From positions 1 to 36,009 of the IMG/VR virus record IMGVR_UViG_3300044858_000979: a DNA stretch of 36,009 nt. The stretch is one strand, 5' to 3'. A program made the position numbers and the translations under genes. Shown here one piece after another: positions 1-8,038 of the stretch. The notes beneath the pieces were generated by a model. It saw only the letters and a list, made by a program, of their open reading frames with translations. It searched no databases and was not told the DNA's origin. Origin of the DNA: a virus. Position 1 is the first letter of the stretch, and each line of letters begins with the position of its first letter.

Positions 1-127
1 GAAACGGTGAAAGTCACGACTTCTACGGAGTCAAGACAAAAAATAAAGGATATGTTTAAAAATGGAAGTTAAGAATTTTAATATCAGCACAAGCAATTTG
101 CCTTACTTATTTGAAAAGATTAAGGCA
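1..127. repeat. Terminal repeat, left copy (circular assembly overlap)
   Basis: These 127 bases are identical to 35883-36009. They include the end of the 63-aa gene that starts at 35763 and the start of ninB, so both genes run across the junction. The length of exactly 127 matches a common maximum k-mer of short-read assemblers. I therefore infer a circular or circularly permuted genome of 35,882 bp and not a physical terminal repeat. Confidence 0.95.
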
Positions 128-433
128 TTAGATTTATCACAGGGATATGTGGCTAACGTAACAATCAAGTCACACACACGTAACTTAGAACAAAACGCTA
201 GATTATGGAAGCTATATGGTGCGATTGGCGAATATATTGGCGAGTCACCAGACAAAGTGCATGAACTGATGGGCTGGAAGTTCCTACGCAGTCAGTCTGT
301 AGTCAATGGTGAAACGATTGAAGTCATTAAGAGTACGACTAAACTGTCCACGGCAGAGATGGCAGACTATCAACGTCATGTTGAGATATGGGCTGGCACG
401 ATTGGATTTGTCTTCAATGAGATTGAGTCATGA
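62..433 (+). CDS. ninB: NinB-like recombination protein
   Basis: This 123-aa protein looks like the NinB/YbcN family, which in lambdoid phages acts in recombination by binding single-stranded DNA. The family signature is the RNLEQNARLW segment (about residues 40-49), followed by a tryptophan-rich middle and the KSTTKLSTAEMADY segment (about 90-103). Its length fits the family (about 140 aa). An AAAGGA box lies about 11 nt before the ATG. The gene overlaps the next one by an ATGA start/stop and sits at the head of a tightly packed early cluster. The start is duplicated at 35944 because of the terminal repeat. The family call rests on motif recall only. Confidence 0.75.
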   Translation: MEVKNFNISTSNLPYLFEKIKALDLSQGYVANVTIKSHTRNLEQNARLWKLYGAIGEYIGESPDKVHELMGWKFLRSQSVVNGETIEVIKSTTKLSTAEMADYQRHVEIWAGTIGFVFNEIES

Positions 434-981
434 TTGCCGTATTGTTTGCTAGGTCTGATAGCGCATACAAAGATGATGCTGATTTTGATGTGTATGACAT
501 ACATCGTGATGCTAGACAGTTTTGTAAAAAGATGCCTGTGTTAGCACATCCACCTTGCAGAGCATGGGGTCAACTAAGCCACATGGCTAATCCAAGAGAA
601 GGCGAAAAGCAATTAGCCTATCTAGCACTAGCACAAGTAAGATTAAACGGTGGTGTGTTAGAACACCCAGCAAGTAGCAGATTGTTTAAAGAGGCTGATT
701 TGCCTATAGGTATGTTGAAAGACGAGTTTGGTGGTTTTACTGTTACTATAGACCAGTATGACTTTGGTCACGTAGCACACAAGGCAACCAAGTTATATAT
801 ATGCGGTATTGATGTAAATGATTTGCCACCTATGCCACCAAAAAATACAGCACCTACTGACCGGTCAATATGTGGGAATGTTAAAGGCACTAAACGCTGC
901 ACACAATACCAACGTGAATACTCCCCCCCCCCCCTAATAGAATGGCTCAAGACAATATGTTTAAGGATTAAGAATGTCTAA
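430..981 (+). CDS. Cytosine-methyltransferase-like phage protein
   Basis: This 183-aa protein is short for a DNA methyltransferase but carries a Pro-Cys motif (HPPCRAWG, about residues 40-47), a VLEHPASS segment (about 75-82) and a DQYDFGH segment. These resemble the catalytic PC and ENV-type motifs of C5-cytosine methyltransferases. A classical glycine-rich SAM-binding loop is not evident, so activity is uncertain. Many tailed phages carry this family near NinB-type genes. A run of 12 cytosines at 923-934 codes for consecutive prolines just before the C-terminal helix LIEWLK, and any one-base slip would change the last 15 or so residues. The start overlaps the ninB stop (ATGA) and the end overlaps the next gene by 8 nt. 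Confidence 0.55.
   Translation: MIAVLFARSDSAYKDDADFDVYDIHRDARQFCKKMPVLAHPPCRAWGQLSHMANPREGEKQLAYLALAQVRLNGGVLEHPASSRLFKEADLPIGMLKDEFGGFTVTIDQYDFGHVAHKATKLYICGIDVNDLPPMPPKNTAPTDRSICGNVKGTKRCTQYQREYSPPPLIEWLKTICLRIKNV
923..934. repeat. Poly-C tract of 12
   Basis: Twelve consecutive C bases lie inside the methyltransferase-like gene. In AT-rich DNA this is unexpected. Such tracts are prone to polymerase slippage and to assembly error. As assembled, the reading frame is intact. Confidence 0.95.
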
Positions 982-1264
982 AATCACACAATCAGCTAAA
1001 GGAGAGAACTGCACGGTCAGAATTATTGGCTACTGCAACGGTAATCCAGAAACAACCGTTTTGGCGCATTTAAGCGGTATAAGGTATGGACATGGTACTG
1101 GTCAGAAAGTAAACGACCTACACGGTGCGTATTGTTGCTCTGGATGCCATGATGCTATAGATGGCAGAGTCAGGACTAACCACACTAAAGACGAATTAAA
1201 ATTATCGCACCTAGAGGGTGTTATTGAAACGCAGTTAAGATTAATTGAGAAAGGTTTATTATGA
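974..1264 (+). CDS. YbcO-like protein (DUF1364), putative nuclease
   Basis: This 96-aa protein matches the DUF1364/YbcO pattern: a basic start, a CTVRIIGYCNGNPETTVLAH segment (about residues 13-32) and a CCSGCHDAID segment (about 54-63). The cysteines and histidines could form a zinc-bound HNH-like fold, and YbcO has been proposed as a nuclease on structural grounds. It overlaps its upstream neighbour by 8 nt and its downstream neighbour by an ATGA start/stop. The context, after ninB, is the same as in lambdoid nin regions. The family call is good; the enzymatic role is inference. Confidence 0.75.
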   Translation: MSKITQSAKGENCTVRIIGYCNGNPETTVLAHLSGIRYGHGTGQKVNDLHGAYCCSGCHDAIDGRVRTNHTKDELKLSHLEGVIETQLRLIEKGLL

Positions 1265-1863
1265 TTGTCTTTCGTAAGAAGGTAGATGCTTGGGTAGTAA
1301 CAGCTAGGGATTCAGAATGCCAGATTATCCACATTGGTAATTACCAGACCCAAGAAGAAGCTAAAGCAGCAGAACAAGCATTTAGAGATAAAAAAATAGC
1401 AGAGTCATACGCACAACAAGAAGCAAAGCTAGACAGGTTGGCAAAAGAGATGGTTGCTAGATATAACGTCTACCTAGAATTTTGCGTATTACCTAAAACG
1501 CTAACAGACATGAAGCAACAATTAGATGCCGATAAGAATACTGCATCCAACACGATTAAGAGCTTAATGGCTAGAGGCTTTATGAAAAGCATTGTTGTTA
1601 CCGACACCGGAACACGTAAGTACTACAGCTTTGTCACTACTAAGCTAATGAGCTACGAGGATGCATTAGAGTATGTGTCACCTAAGAAATACAAAACTAA
1701 AGTTAGCGAAAATACACCAACGATAGAAGGTGCTAGGGTAATTAATTTTGATGACAGAAAATTAAGCAATTTATACATGACTCAACGTGCAATAGATCGG
1801 GCTAACATGAAATCACCTAAGAACTATACAAGTGGCGCAACTATGTCAGGGAGTGATTGGTAA
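1261..1863 (+). CDS. Putative DNA-binding protein with winged-helix region
   Basis: I do not recognise this 200-aa protein by family. Residues 1-45 form a short beta-rich segment ending in YQTQEEAKAAEQAF, similar in layout to AP2 or arm-type DNA-binding domains. Residues about 65-125 (LPKTLTDMKQQLDADKNTAS, then a basic helix and a beta wing ending KYYSFVTTK) look like a winged helix-turn-helix. The tail is polar and probably disordered. It could be an early regulator. It overlaps the previous gene by ATGA and the next by TAATG, so it is translationally coupled in the ninB cluster. Confidence 0.5.
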   Translation: MIVFRKKVDAWVVTARDSECQIIHIGNYQTQEEAKAAEQAFRDKKIAESYAQQEAKLDRLAKEMVARYNVYLEFCVLPKTLTDMKQQLDADKNTASNTIKSLMARGFMKSIVVTDTGTRKYYSFVTTKLMSYEDALEYVSPKKYKTKVSENTPTIEGARVINFDDRKLSNLYMTQRAIDRANMKSPKNYTSGATMSGSDW

Positions 1864-2096
1864 TGAAAGTTACTAGCGATGGTTCAAGTGCAAGCTATTA
1901 TGAGTTGCCAAATAATGCTAGTGAGTTGCAAGACTTGATTAGCGCAAAGAATATGAACGCACAGATTGGTGAGATATTTCGTGAGTGCTACCGCTATGGT
2001 CAGGCATCACATTGTGACGAAATAAGGGGAATTAAAAAGATACTGTTCTATGCTAATGCAGAACTTAAAAGATTAGCCAGCCAAGAACAGTCTTGA
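1863..2096 (+). CDS. Small conserved phage protein, function unknown
   Basis: I chose the ATG at 1863, which overlaps the upstream stop as TAATG; an in-frame TTG at 1857 would add two residues. The 77-aa product carries SYYELPNNASELQDLISAKN (residues 11-30) and a helical second half with KKILFYANAELKRL. This layout recalls DUF3310-like small phage proteins, but I am not sure of the match. A possible hairpin overlaps its stop codon, so it may be the last gene of this sub-operon. Confidence 0.6.
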   Translation: MKVTSDGSSASYYELPNNASELQDLISAKNMNAQIGEIFRECYRYGQASHCDEIRGIKKILFYANAELKRLASQEQS

Positions 2097-2103
2097 CCGG
2101 CTA
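2074..2103 (+). other. Hairpin overlapping the stop codon, no U tract
   Basis: An outer stem TAGCC/GGCTA (2074-2078 with 2099-2103) encloses an inner stem CAAGA/TCTTG (2082-2086 with 2091-2095) with the loop ACAG and a 3x3 internal loop. No T run follows, so it is a weak terminator candidate at best. The remaining stretch up to 2298 holds no convincing gene or promoter. Confidence 0.3.
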
Positions 2104-2298
2104 TGTTTAAACAAATGTTTAGACTATTTGTTCATTACGTACATAGTAACTTCAAAGCCAAAACGCATTTCAGTAGCTGCTGGTGATGTCCACATGATAG
2201 TAGTCCTTAATCTGTGATAAGCAAGATTGCTTGTATGTAATAATGCACCGATTGTTAAAGACTACATATAGTAAAAACCATTAAATAATAGGAACAAC

Positions 2299-3087
2299 AT
2301 GATTGATTTAAGATTAGGTAATTGTTTAGAAGTAATGAAATCTATTCCTAGCGGAAGTATTGATGCAATTATTACAGACCCACCATACGGAACTACTGCT
2401 TGCAAATGGGATAGTGTCATACCTTTTGAGCCAATGTGGGAACAGTTAAAACGCATAATTAAACCAAATGGGGCAATTATATTTACCGCCAGCCAACCAT
2501 TTACAAGTTTACTGGTAATGAGCAACATTGAAATGTTTAAAACATCTTGGATATATCAAAAAAGATGTGCAAGCAATTTTGCTCAAGGCAAATATATGCC
2601 AATGAAAGAACATGAGGATGTTTTAGTATTTGGAAAACAAAAAACAGTTTATTACCCTATCATGCAAGAAAGAAAAGGAAGTGGATTGGCTAGGTCTAAA
2701 TATGCTTATTCTGATGCATCAAGACATAAATCTGGTGAATTTGTTGGAAGTATTAAAGGCGATTATGATAAAGAAAATGATGCTGGGAATAGTGAGTTAA
2801 GACTTCCATCGTCAATACAAGAGTTTAATAATAGAGCAAATGGTGATAGGGGATTTCATCCAACTCAAAAACCAGTTTTACTTCTTGAGTATCTGATTAA
2901 AACATATACATTAGAAAATGAAACTGTATTAGATTTTACAATGGGAAGCGGTACAACTGGTGTTGCTTGCAAAAACCTCAATCGCAATTTTATAGGAATT
3001 GAGTTAGATGAAGGTTACTACAACATAGCAAAGCAGCGTATTGGTGATATATTGACCAAGATTGATAAGTATGGTAAAGTCACGTAA
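2299..3087 (+). CDS. DNA N4/N6 methyltransferase (orphan)
   Basis: This 262-aa protein is an amino-methyltransferase of the N6_N4_Mtase family. The catalytic DPPY motif (residues 27-30) precedes the SAM-binding motif DFTMGSGTTG (212-221) with HPTQKP just before it (187-192), which is the order expected of beta-type enzymes. The middle (about 70-180) is the likely target-recognition part. No restriction endonuclease lies next to it, so it is an orphan enzyme and may protect the phage DNA from host restriction or mark it for regulation. It stands alone after a 202-nt gap and is followed at once by a terminator, so it ends the early rightward block. The DNA target is unknown. Confidence 0.88.
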   Translation: MIDLRLGNCLEVMKSIPSGSIDAIITDPPYGTTACKWDSVIPFEPMWEQLKRIIKPNGAIIFTASQPFTSLLVMSNIEMFKTSWIYQKRCASNFAQGKYMPMKEHEDVLVFGKQKTVYYPIMQERKGSGLARSKYAYSDASRHKSGEFVGSIKGDYDKENDAGNSELRLPSSIQEFNNRANGDRGFHPTQKPVLLLEYLIKTYTLENETVLDFTMGSGTTGVACKNLNRNFIGIELDEGYYNIAKQRIGDILTKIDKYGKVT

Positions 3088-3095
3088 CGATTTAT

Positions 3096-3122
3096 AGTAG
3101 TGCGATTTTGCATTACTTTTTT
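3096..3122 (+). terminator. Rho-independent terminator after the methyltransferase
   Basis: An 8-bp stem, AGTAGTGC (3096-3103) with GCATTACT (3110-3117) and one G-U pair, has the 6-base loop GATTTT. The run of six T at 3117-3122 follows. It lies 9 nt after the methyltransferase stop and separates the early genes from the packaging genes. Confidence 0.75.
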
Positions 3123-3231
3123 ATTCCAGCGACAGTACATCGCTAGAAAGCAATCATCGCCCCCCAGACGTGGTAGGGTAGACTCCGAGGCAGTCTAGTT
3201 GCGAGAGCCTCCTATTTTTTAGGGAATAACT
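3123..3231 (+). promoter_or_regulatory. Structured leader before the late genes
   Basis: This 109-nt gap lies between the early terminator and the first late gene. It holds two small hairpins: AGCGA/TCGCT (3128-3132 with 3140-3144) and TAGACT/AGTCTA (3179-3184 with 3192-3197), plus a run of six C near 3163-3168. I see no good sigma-70 promoter. A late promoter read by a phage-modified host polymerase, or a packaging site, would fit here, but neither is shown. Confidence 0.35.
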
Positions 3232-3606
3232 ATGGCAAAAGGTTTGTTAGACACAAAAACTACTATTGGCACAGCCAAAGAGATTGCTGACAACACCAAG
3301 AATGCCATTGATAACTATTCTCTTGGAGCTATGAACCCAAGTTTGCCTAATACTGAGTACTGGGCAAAGATGGCTAAGATGTTCCGAATCACACCAGCAG
3401 AAGCTAAACGTCAACGATGCGGTAACTGCGAATACTACGACAACACTCCCGAAATGTTTGAGGCTATGGAAGCCATCCCACTTAACAAGTACGACCTGTA
3501 TGATGGTCAAGCTCAACGTGGTTGGTGTCATAAGCTAGATTTGATTTGCCATAACTCCCGTCTATGCTCTGTATGGGAACGTAAAGACTTTGAAACCGAA
3601 GATTAA
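3232..3606 (+). CDS. Cysteine-rich conserved phage protein
   Basis: This 124-aa protein has a flexible N-terminus, then the segment NTEYWAKMAKMF and a cysteine set: CGNC (about residues 63-66), one Cys near 98, and Cys at about 105 and 111. The spacing suggests a bound metal or iron-sulfur cluster. Proteins with this layout sit just before the terminase genes in many podovirus-like genomes; their function is not known to me. It is the first gene of the late block, 109 nt after the early terminator. Confidence 0.7.
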   Translation: MAKGLLDTKTTIGTAKEIADNTKNAIDNYSLGAMNPSLPNTEYWAKMAKMFRITPAEAKRQRCGNCEYYDNTPEMFEAMEAIPLNKYDLYDGQAQRGWCHKLDLICHNSRLCSVWERKDFETED

Positions 3607-3621
3607 TTATGCGATTAGATT

Positions 3622-3702
3622 ATGAACGACCATTGGGCAATAATACTGTTAGCTGTAATCGCTAACCTTACTCTAATTATCAACGCAATACATCATTGGT
3701 AA
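3622..3702 (+). CDS. Possible 26-aa membrane microprotein
   Basis: The ORF encodes a 26-residue peptide starting MNDHW. Nearly all of residues 6-23 (AIILLAVIANLTLIINAI) are hydrophobic, enough for one membrane span, and it ends in HHW. No strong ribosome binding site precedes it. It is the only ORF of note in the gap between the cysteine-rich gene and the small terminase. Confidence 0.3.
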   Translation: MNDHWAIILLAVIANLTLIINAIHHW

Positions 3703-3749
3703 ACTAATTTTAACAACTGGGTGACCAACCTATAAGGAGTCACAACATC

Positions 3750-4052
3750 ATGGCAGAAATTACAGAAACAAACCCCAAAGGTGCAGGTGCGCCACTAGGT
3801 CATACGAACGCTAGTAAAAACAATAGGATATGGGGAGATTTAATTAGAAAACTCGCAGTCCAAGAAGATTACAGGCGATTACATACTATTGCTAATGCTT
3901 TATATGAAAAAGCAGCCGATGGCGATATGAATGCTATCAAAGAGATAGGCGATAGATTAGATGGTAAGGCAATGCAAGAGAACAAAGTAACTGGTGATGC
4001 TGATGCACCATTGGTGATACAAGTGGTAACGGGTATAGATGACAACTACTAA
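3750..4052 (+). CDS. terS: Putative terminase small subunit
   Basis: This 100-aa protein lies directly before terL and overlaps it by 14 nt. A glycine-rich start (NPKGAGAPLGHTNASKNNR) is followed by helices including LHTIANALYEKAADGDMNAI and the DRLDGK segment at about residues 68-73. This pattern is typical of small phage proteins annotated as terminase small subunit or DUF5681-like. A good AAGGAG box lies upstream. It is short for a TerS, which normally recognises the packaging site and loads the large subunit. The assignment relies mostly on position. Confidence 0.65.
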   Translation: MAEITETNPKGAGAPLGHTNASKNNRIWGDLIRKLAVQEDYRRLHTIANALYEKAADGDMNAIKEIGDRLDGKAMQENKVTGDADAPLVIQVVTGIDDNY

Positions 4053-5307
4053 CCCGATTGATCTAGGTTACAAGCCTCGGTTACCACAGAAAGAGATACA
4101 CAAGGCAGTAAGAGAGAATCGTTTTGTTGTGGTAGTAGCACATCGTAGGATGGGTAAAACTGTATCTGCTATTGTGCAATTGATACATTCTGCGTTACAG
4201 AACACACAAAAGAATCCTAGGTATTCTTATATTGCACCAACGTATTCACAAGCAAAGAGGGTCGCATGGGATTACCTAGTAGAATATACTCGCTCACTTG
4301 GTGGTACTGCAAACATCGCAGAGCTACGAGTGGACTTTCTGGGCAGAAGGATAAGCCTATACGGTAGTGAGAATAGTGATAGTTTACGAGGCCAGTATTT
4401 TGATGGTGTATGCCTAGACGAGGTTGGCGACCAAGACCCAAAAACGTGGAACGAGATAATACGACCAGCTCTAGCAGACAGAAAAGGCTTCTGTTTGTTT
4501 ATTGGCACTCCAAAGGGGAATAATCATTTCCGTGAGTTCAAAGAACGTGCAATGGTCACAGAAGGCTGGAAGTTCTTAGAGTTTAAGGCTAGTGATACTG
4601 GCATACTAGACCCCCAAGAGTTGGCTAGTGCTAAGAACGAGATGGGCGAGGACAAGTACAAGCAAGAGTTTGAGTGTAGCTTTGACGCACCGGTAGAAGG
4701 TGCTTACTATGGGTCACTATTACATGAAGCCGATAACGAGAAGCGTGTTACTAAGATACCTAAAGACGAACTGGCAAAGATTGTTTGTAGCTGGGATTTG
4801 GGTGTCAGCGACAGTACGTGTATTTGGGTAGCTCAGATAGTTGGTAAAGAGATACAGCTAATAGATTGCACAGAGAACCACGGAGTCGGACTAGATTACT
4901 ATGTTAGTTGGTTACGTGATAATGGTTATGACAAGGGTCAGCAGATTCTTCCGCACGATGTAAGAGTCAGAGAGATGACCACAGGTCGCAGCCGTTTAGA
5001 AGTCTTAATGGAAGCAGGACTAGATGTTACTGTAGCACCAAGCCTATCTATAGCAGATGGCATTCAAGCAGTTAGACGTATGCTGCCTAGATGCTGGTTT
5101 GATATGGAACACACTAAGAACGGTCTGGTGGCATTGCGTAACTATAGACGTGAGTTTAACGAGAAGCAGAACGTGTTTTATGATAAGCCGGTACATGATT
5201 GGTCATCACACTTTGCAGATAGCTTTCGTTACATGGCAATAGGATTAGTAGAAGTAGATACAACATGGTCTAAACCATTACAACAAAATAAGGCATGGGT
5301 CGTATGA
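4039..5307 (+). CDS. terL: Terminase large subunit
   Basis: This 422-aa packaging motor has an N-terminal ATPase and a C-terminal nuclease. The Walker A-like loop is AHRRMGKT (residues 34-41), an adenine-site PTYSQAKR follows (67-74), Walker B ends in LDEVG (126-130) and the coupling motif is IGTPKG (155-160). The RNase H-like nuclease shows acidic residues at SWDLG (D253), LPHD (D307) and DWSSHFADSFRY (D394 among them). The protein cuts concatemeric DNA and pumps it into the procapsid through the portal. It overlaps terS by 14 nt and the following HNH gene by 13 nt. Confidence 0.95.
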   Translation: MTTTNPIDLGYKPRLPQKEIHKAVRENRFVVVVAHRRMGKTVSAIVQLIHSALQNTQKNPRYSYIAPTYSQAKRVAWDYLVEYTRSLGGTANIAELRVDFLGRRISLYGSENSDSLRGQYFDGVCLDEVGDQDPKTWNEIIRPALADRKGFCLFIGTPKGNNHFREFKERAMVTEGWKFLEFKASDTGILDPQELASAKNEMGEDKYKQEFECSFDAPVEGAYYGSLLHEADNEKRVTKIPKDELAKIVCSWDLGVSDSTCIWVAQIVGKEIQLIDCTENHGVGLDYYVSWLRDNGYDKGQQILPHDVRVREMTTGRSRLEVLMEAGLDVTVAPSLSIADGIQAVRRMLPRCWFDMEHTKNGLVALRNYRREFNEKQNVFYDKPVHDWSSHFADSFRYMAIGLVEVDTTWSKPLQQNKAWVV

Positions 5308-5894
5308 TTCCAGCAAATAAACAGGAAGCATTGCTACTTGGAGTAAAAACTTATTTTACTGGAGTTCCATGTAAACGTGGTGGTATTGCACATAGACGAT
5401 TAAATGGAGATTGTTTATGTGATGCTTGTAAATTAGCAACTGCACAAATTAAAAGCAATTGGTTTAAAAATAATAAAGATAAAAATATTGCATGGGCTAA
5501 AGCAAATCCAGAAAAAATGATTGCCTATAAAAAGAAATATGAAATAAATAATTCAGAAAAAATAGAACAATACAGAAAACAATGGAAATCTCTTAATAAG
5601 AATAAAGTATTAAGCAATACTCATAAAAGACAAGCATCTAAATTAAATGCTACACCTTTATGGTTTAATGAGTTAGATGAGTTTGTTATTTCAGAAGCTA
5701 TAGATTTAGCTACAATAAGAGAAAAGATAACAGGAATTAAATGGCACGTTGACCATATGATTCCATTAAAAGCAAAAGAAGCCTGTGGATTGCATTGTGC
5801 AGACAATATTCAAGTTATACCAGCTAGCATCAATTTAATGAAGAATAATAAATTGATTTATACCGTTTCACACGAATGGATTAAAACACTATGA
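5295..5894 (+). CDS. HNH endonuclease inserted between terL and portal
   Basis: This 199-aa protein looks like a free-standing homing-type HNH nuclease. Cysteines at about residues 26, 40, 42 and 45 form a likely zinc ribbon. A lysine/asparagine-rich helical linker follows, and the C-terminal HNH core has HVDH (151-154) with later NIQ and N residues. A second ATG at 5304, which overlaps the terL stop as ATGA, is an equally good start. The DNA is visibly richer in A than the genes on either side, a sign of recent entry. It sits between terL and portal and overlaps both, so it depends on their translation and breaks a normally close gene pair. Confidence 0.88.
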   Translation: MGRMIPANKQEALLLGVKTYFTGVPCKRGGIAHRRLNGDCLCDACKLATAQIKSNWFKNNKDKNIAWAKANPEKMIAYKKKYEINNSEKIEQYRKQWKSLNKNKVLSNTHKRQASKLNATPLWFNELDEFVISEAIDLATIREKITGIKWHVDHMIPLKAKEACGLHCADNIQVIPASINLMKNNKLIYTVSHEWIKTL

Positions 5895-8017
5895 ACACAG
5901 AAGAATTAAAAGCACTTGTTGCAGATGAAGTCAATAATGCTATTGGTTACCTTGAATCTGATACTGTTGAAGCAAGAGCCAAGGCTATGGAGTATTATTT
6001 CCGTGACCACTATGGCAACGAAACAGAAGGTCGCAGCCAAGTAGTTACCGGTGAGGTAGCTGAAGCTGTAGACGGTGCATTACCTCAACTAATCCGTGTA
6101 TTCACGTCATGCGAGGATGCTGTACGCTTTGAGCCAACTAAAGATGGTGAAGAACCATTGGCTGACCAAGCTAGTGATATGGCTAACTGGGTATTCTACA
6201 AAGACAACGATGGTTTCCTAATCCTACACAACTGGTTCAAGGATGCTTTGCTACAAAAGGTCGGTGTAGTTAAAGCCTACTGGGAAGAAAAGAAAGACAC
6301 CATCAAAGAAAAGTACAAAGGCTTAACCGATGATGAGTTAGCCATGATTATGCAGACAGGCGAGTGGGAGATCACCAAGCAGACTACTGACATAGTAATT
6401 GGTTCTGATGGTATATCTTACAATACGCATAACATTACGATTGAAAGAATAAACGATGAAAGCCGTATTGCCATTGAGAACGTACCACCTGAAGAGTTCC
6501 TAATCAGCAAACGTGCTAAGACCATTGAGGACTCACCATTCACCGCTCACCGTAGAATGATTGCTCGTGGTGACTTGATTGCTATGGGCTACGAGAAGTC
6601 TATCGTTGACACTATCCCAGCAAACGACCGCTTAGAGTACGCACCAGAGCGCCTAGCTCGTTTTGGTCGTGATGAGTTGCCAGACTATACACAGTCCAGC
6701 GATCTATCAATGGAAGAGGTTGAGATATTTGAGTGCTACATTAAGGTTGATACAAACGATAACGGCTTGCTAGAACTACGCAGGGTTATCCTAGGCGGTG
6801 AAACAATACTGTCTAACGAAGAATGCGACTACGTGCCATTCCACTCTGTATGCCCAATTCCTATTCCACACAAATTCTTTGGTCAATCACTAGCAGACCG
6901 CACAATGGACTTGCAACTAACCAAGTCTACTATCTTGCGTCAAATGCTAGACAACTTGTACCTAACCAATAACGCACGAGTAACTGCCGTAGAGGGTCAA
7001 GTAAACTTAGATGACTTGCTAACGTCTACTGCCGGTGGTGTTATTCGTGTTAAGAATCCTCAAGCAGTAAACCAACTTACAGTAGCAAACACAGCCGGTC
7101 AGTCATTCCCAATGATGGAGTACTTGGATGGTGTACAGGCTAAACGTACTGGTGTTAGTGATCTACAGCAAGGTCTTGATGCTAACGTGCTTCAGAACAC
7201 TACAGCAACAGCCGTGGCAGCCATGATGCAACAGTCAGCAGGTAAGCTAGAGCTAATGGCTCGTATCTTTGCTGAAACAGGTGTTAAATCATTATTCCGT
7301 GGCATCTTGCACCTATTATGCAAATACCAAAACCAAGCCAAAACAATCCGTATGCGTGGCAAATGGGTATCTTATGACCCACGTGAATGGTCTAACCTAT
7401 ACGATGTAAGCATCAACGTAGGCTTGGGCAACGGTAACCGCCAAGAACAGATTGCTATGCTGCAAATGATTATGGCTAAACAGGAAGAAATCATCGGCAA
7501 GTACGGTGCTAACAACCCATTGGTGACTGTAACGCAATACCGCAGCACTCTTGGTCGCATGATTGAGATGGCTGGCTTCAAAGACACCACATCATTCATT
7601 AATGACATTACACCAGAGGTTGAACAGCAAATAATGCAACAGGCATCACAGCCACCTGCTGATCCAACGTCAGAGGCAGCACAGTTATATGCCAAGGTTG
7701 AAGAACAAAAAGCTCAACTTACTGCACAGACTAACCAAGCCAAGCTACAACTGGATCGTGAGCAAATGCAGGTAGACAATGCTCGTAAAGAACTAGAGAT
7801 GCAACAAAAACAAATGCAAATGGAAGGTGACTACCGTATTAAGGAAGCCGAGCTTCAATTGAAACAGATGGAGCTTGAGATTAAGACACAGGCAACAGAC
7901 GGTAAACTACAGACAGAACAGCTTAACGCTATTATGTCAGCCATTACTAGCTTGAATGAAATGGTAAAAAGTGGTATAAAGGCTGAACCACAAGATATGG
8001 AAGATTACGGTGTATAA
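5891..8017 (+). CDS. Portal protein (P22-like)
   Basis: This 708-aa protein has the length of P22-type portals (about 725 aa). The N-terminal half carries an EGRSQVVTGEVAEAVDGALP segment (about residues 45-64), typical of this family. The middle holds the clip and stem region (PHKFFGQSLADRTMDLQLTK). From about 570 to the end the chain is glutamine- and lysine-rich coiled coil, comparable to the C-terminal barrel of P22 portal. Twelve copies would form the ring through which terminase packs DNA and to which the adaptor binds. The start overlaps the HNH stop by ATGA. Confidence 0.9.
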   Translation: MNTEELKALVADEVNNAIGYLESDTVEARAKAMEYYFRDHYGNETEGRSQVVTGEVAEAVDGALPQLIRVFTSCEDAVRFEPTKDGEEPLADQASDMANWVFYKDNDGFLILHNWFKDALLQKVGVVKAYWEEKKDTIKEKYKGLTDDELAMIMQTGEWEITKQTTDIVIGSDGISYNTHNITIERINDESRIAIENVPPEEFLISKRAKTIEDSPFTAHRRMIARGDLIAMGYEKSIVDTIPANDRLEYAPERLARFGRDELPDYTQSSDLSMEEVEIFECYIKVDTNDNGLLELRRVILGGETILSNEECDYVPFHSVCPIPIPHKFFGQSLADRTMDLQLTKSTILRQMLDNLYLTNNARVTAVEGQVNLDDLLTSTAGGVIRVKNPQAVNQLTVANTAGQSFPMMEYLDGVQAKRTGVSDLQQGLDANVLQNTTATAVAAMMQQSAGKLELMARIFAETGVKSLFRGILHLLCKYQNQAKTIRMRGKWVSYDPREWSNLYDVSINVGLGNGNRQEQIAMLQMIMAKQEEIIGKYGANNPLVTVTQYRSTLGRMIEMAGFKDTTSFINDITPEVEQQIMQQASQPPADPTSEAAQLYAKVEEQKAQLTAQTNQAKLQLDREQMQVDNARKELEMQQKQMQMEGDYRIKEAELQLKQMELEIKTQATDGKLQTEQLNAIMSAITSLNEMVKSGIKAEPQDMEDYGV

Positions 8018-8038
8018 TACACAAGATATAGGGCTAAA

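Noticed and set aside
1-127. Physical direct terminal repeat as in T7-like phages
   Set aside because: The length of exactly 127 and the genes that run across it fit an assembly overlap; the terminase type gives no support for a short fixed repeat.
2262-2528. 88-aa minus-strand ORF over the methyltransferase start
   Set aside because: Overlaps the catalytic DPPY region of a clear gene and has no binding site.
3179-3197. tRNA-like fragment
   Set aside because: Only one 6-bp arm with a 7-base loop; no acceptor stem, T arm or CCA-type end can be found around it.
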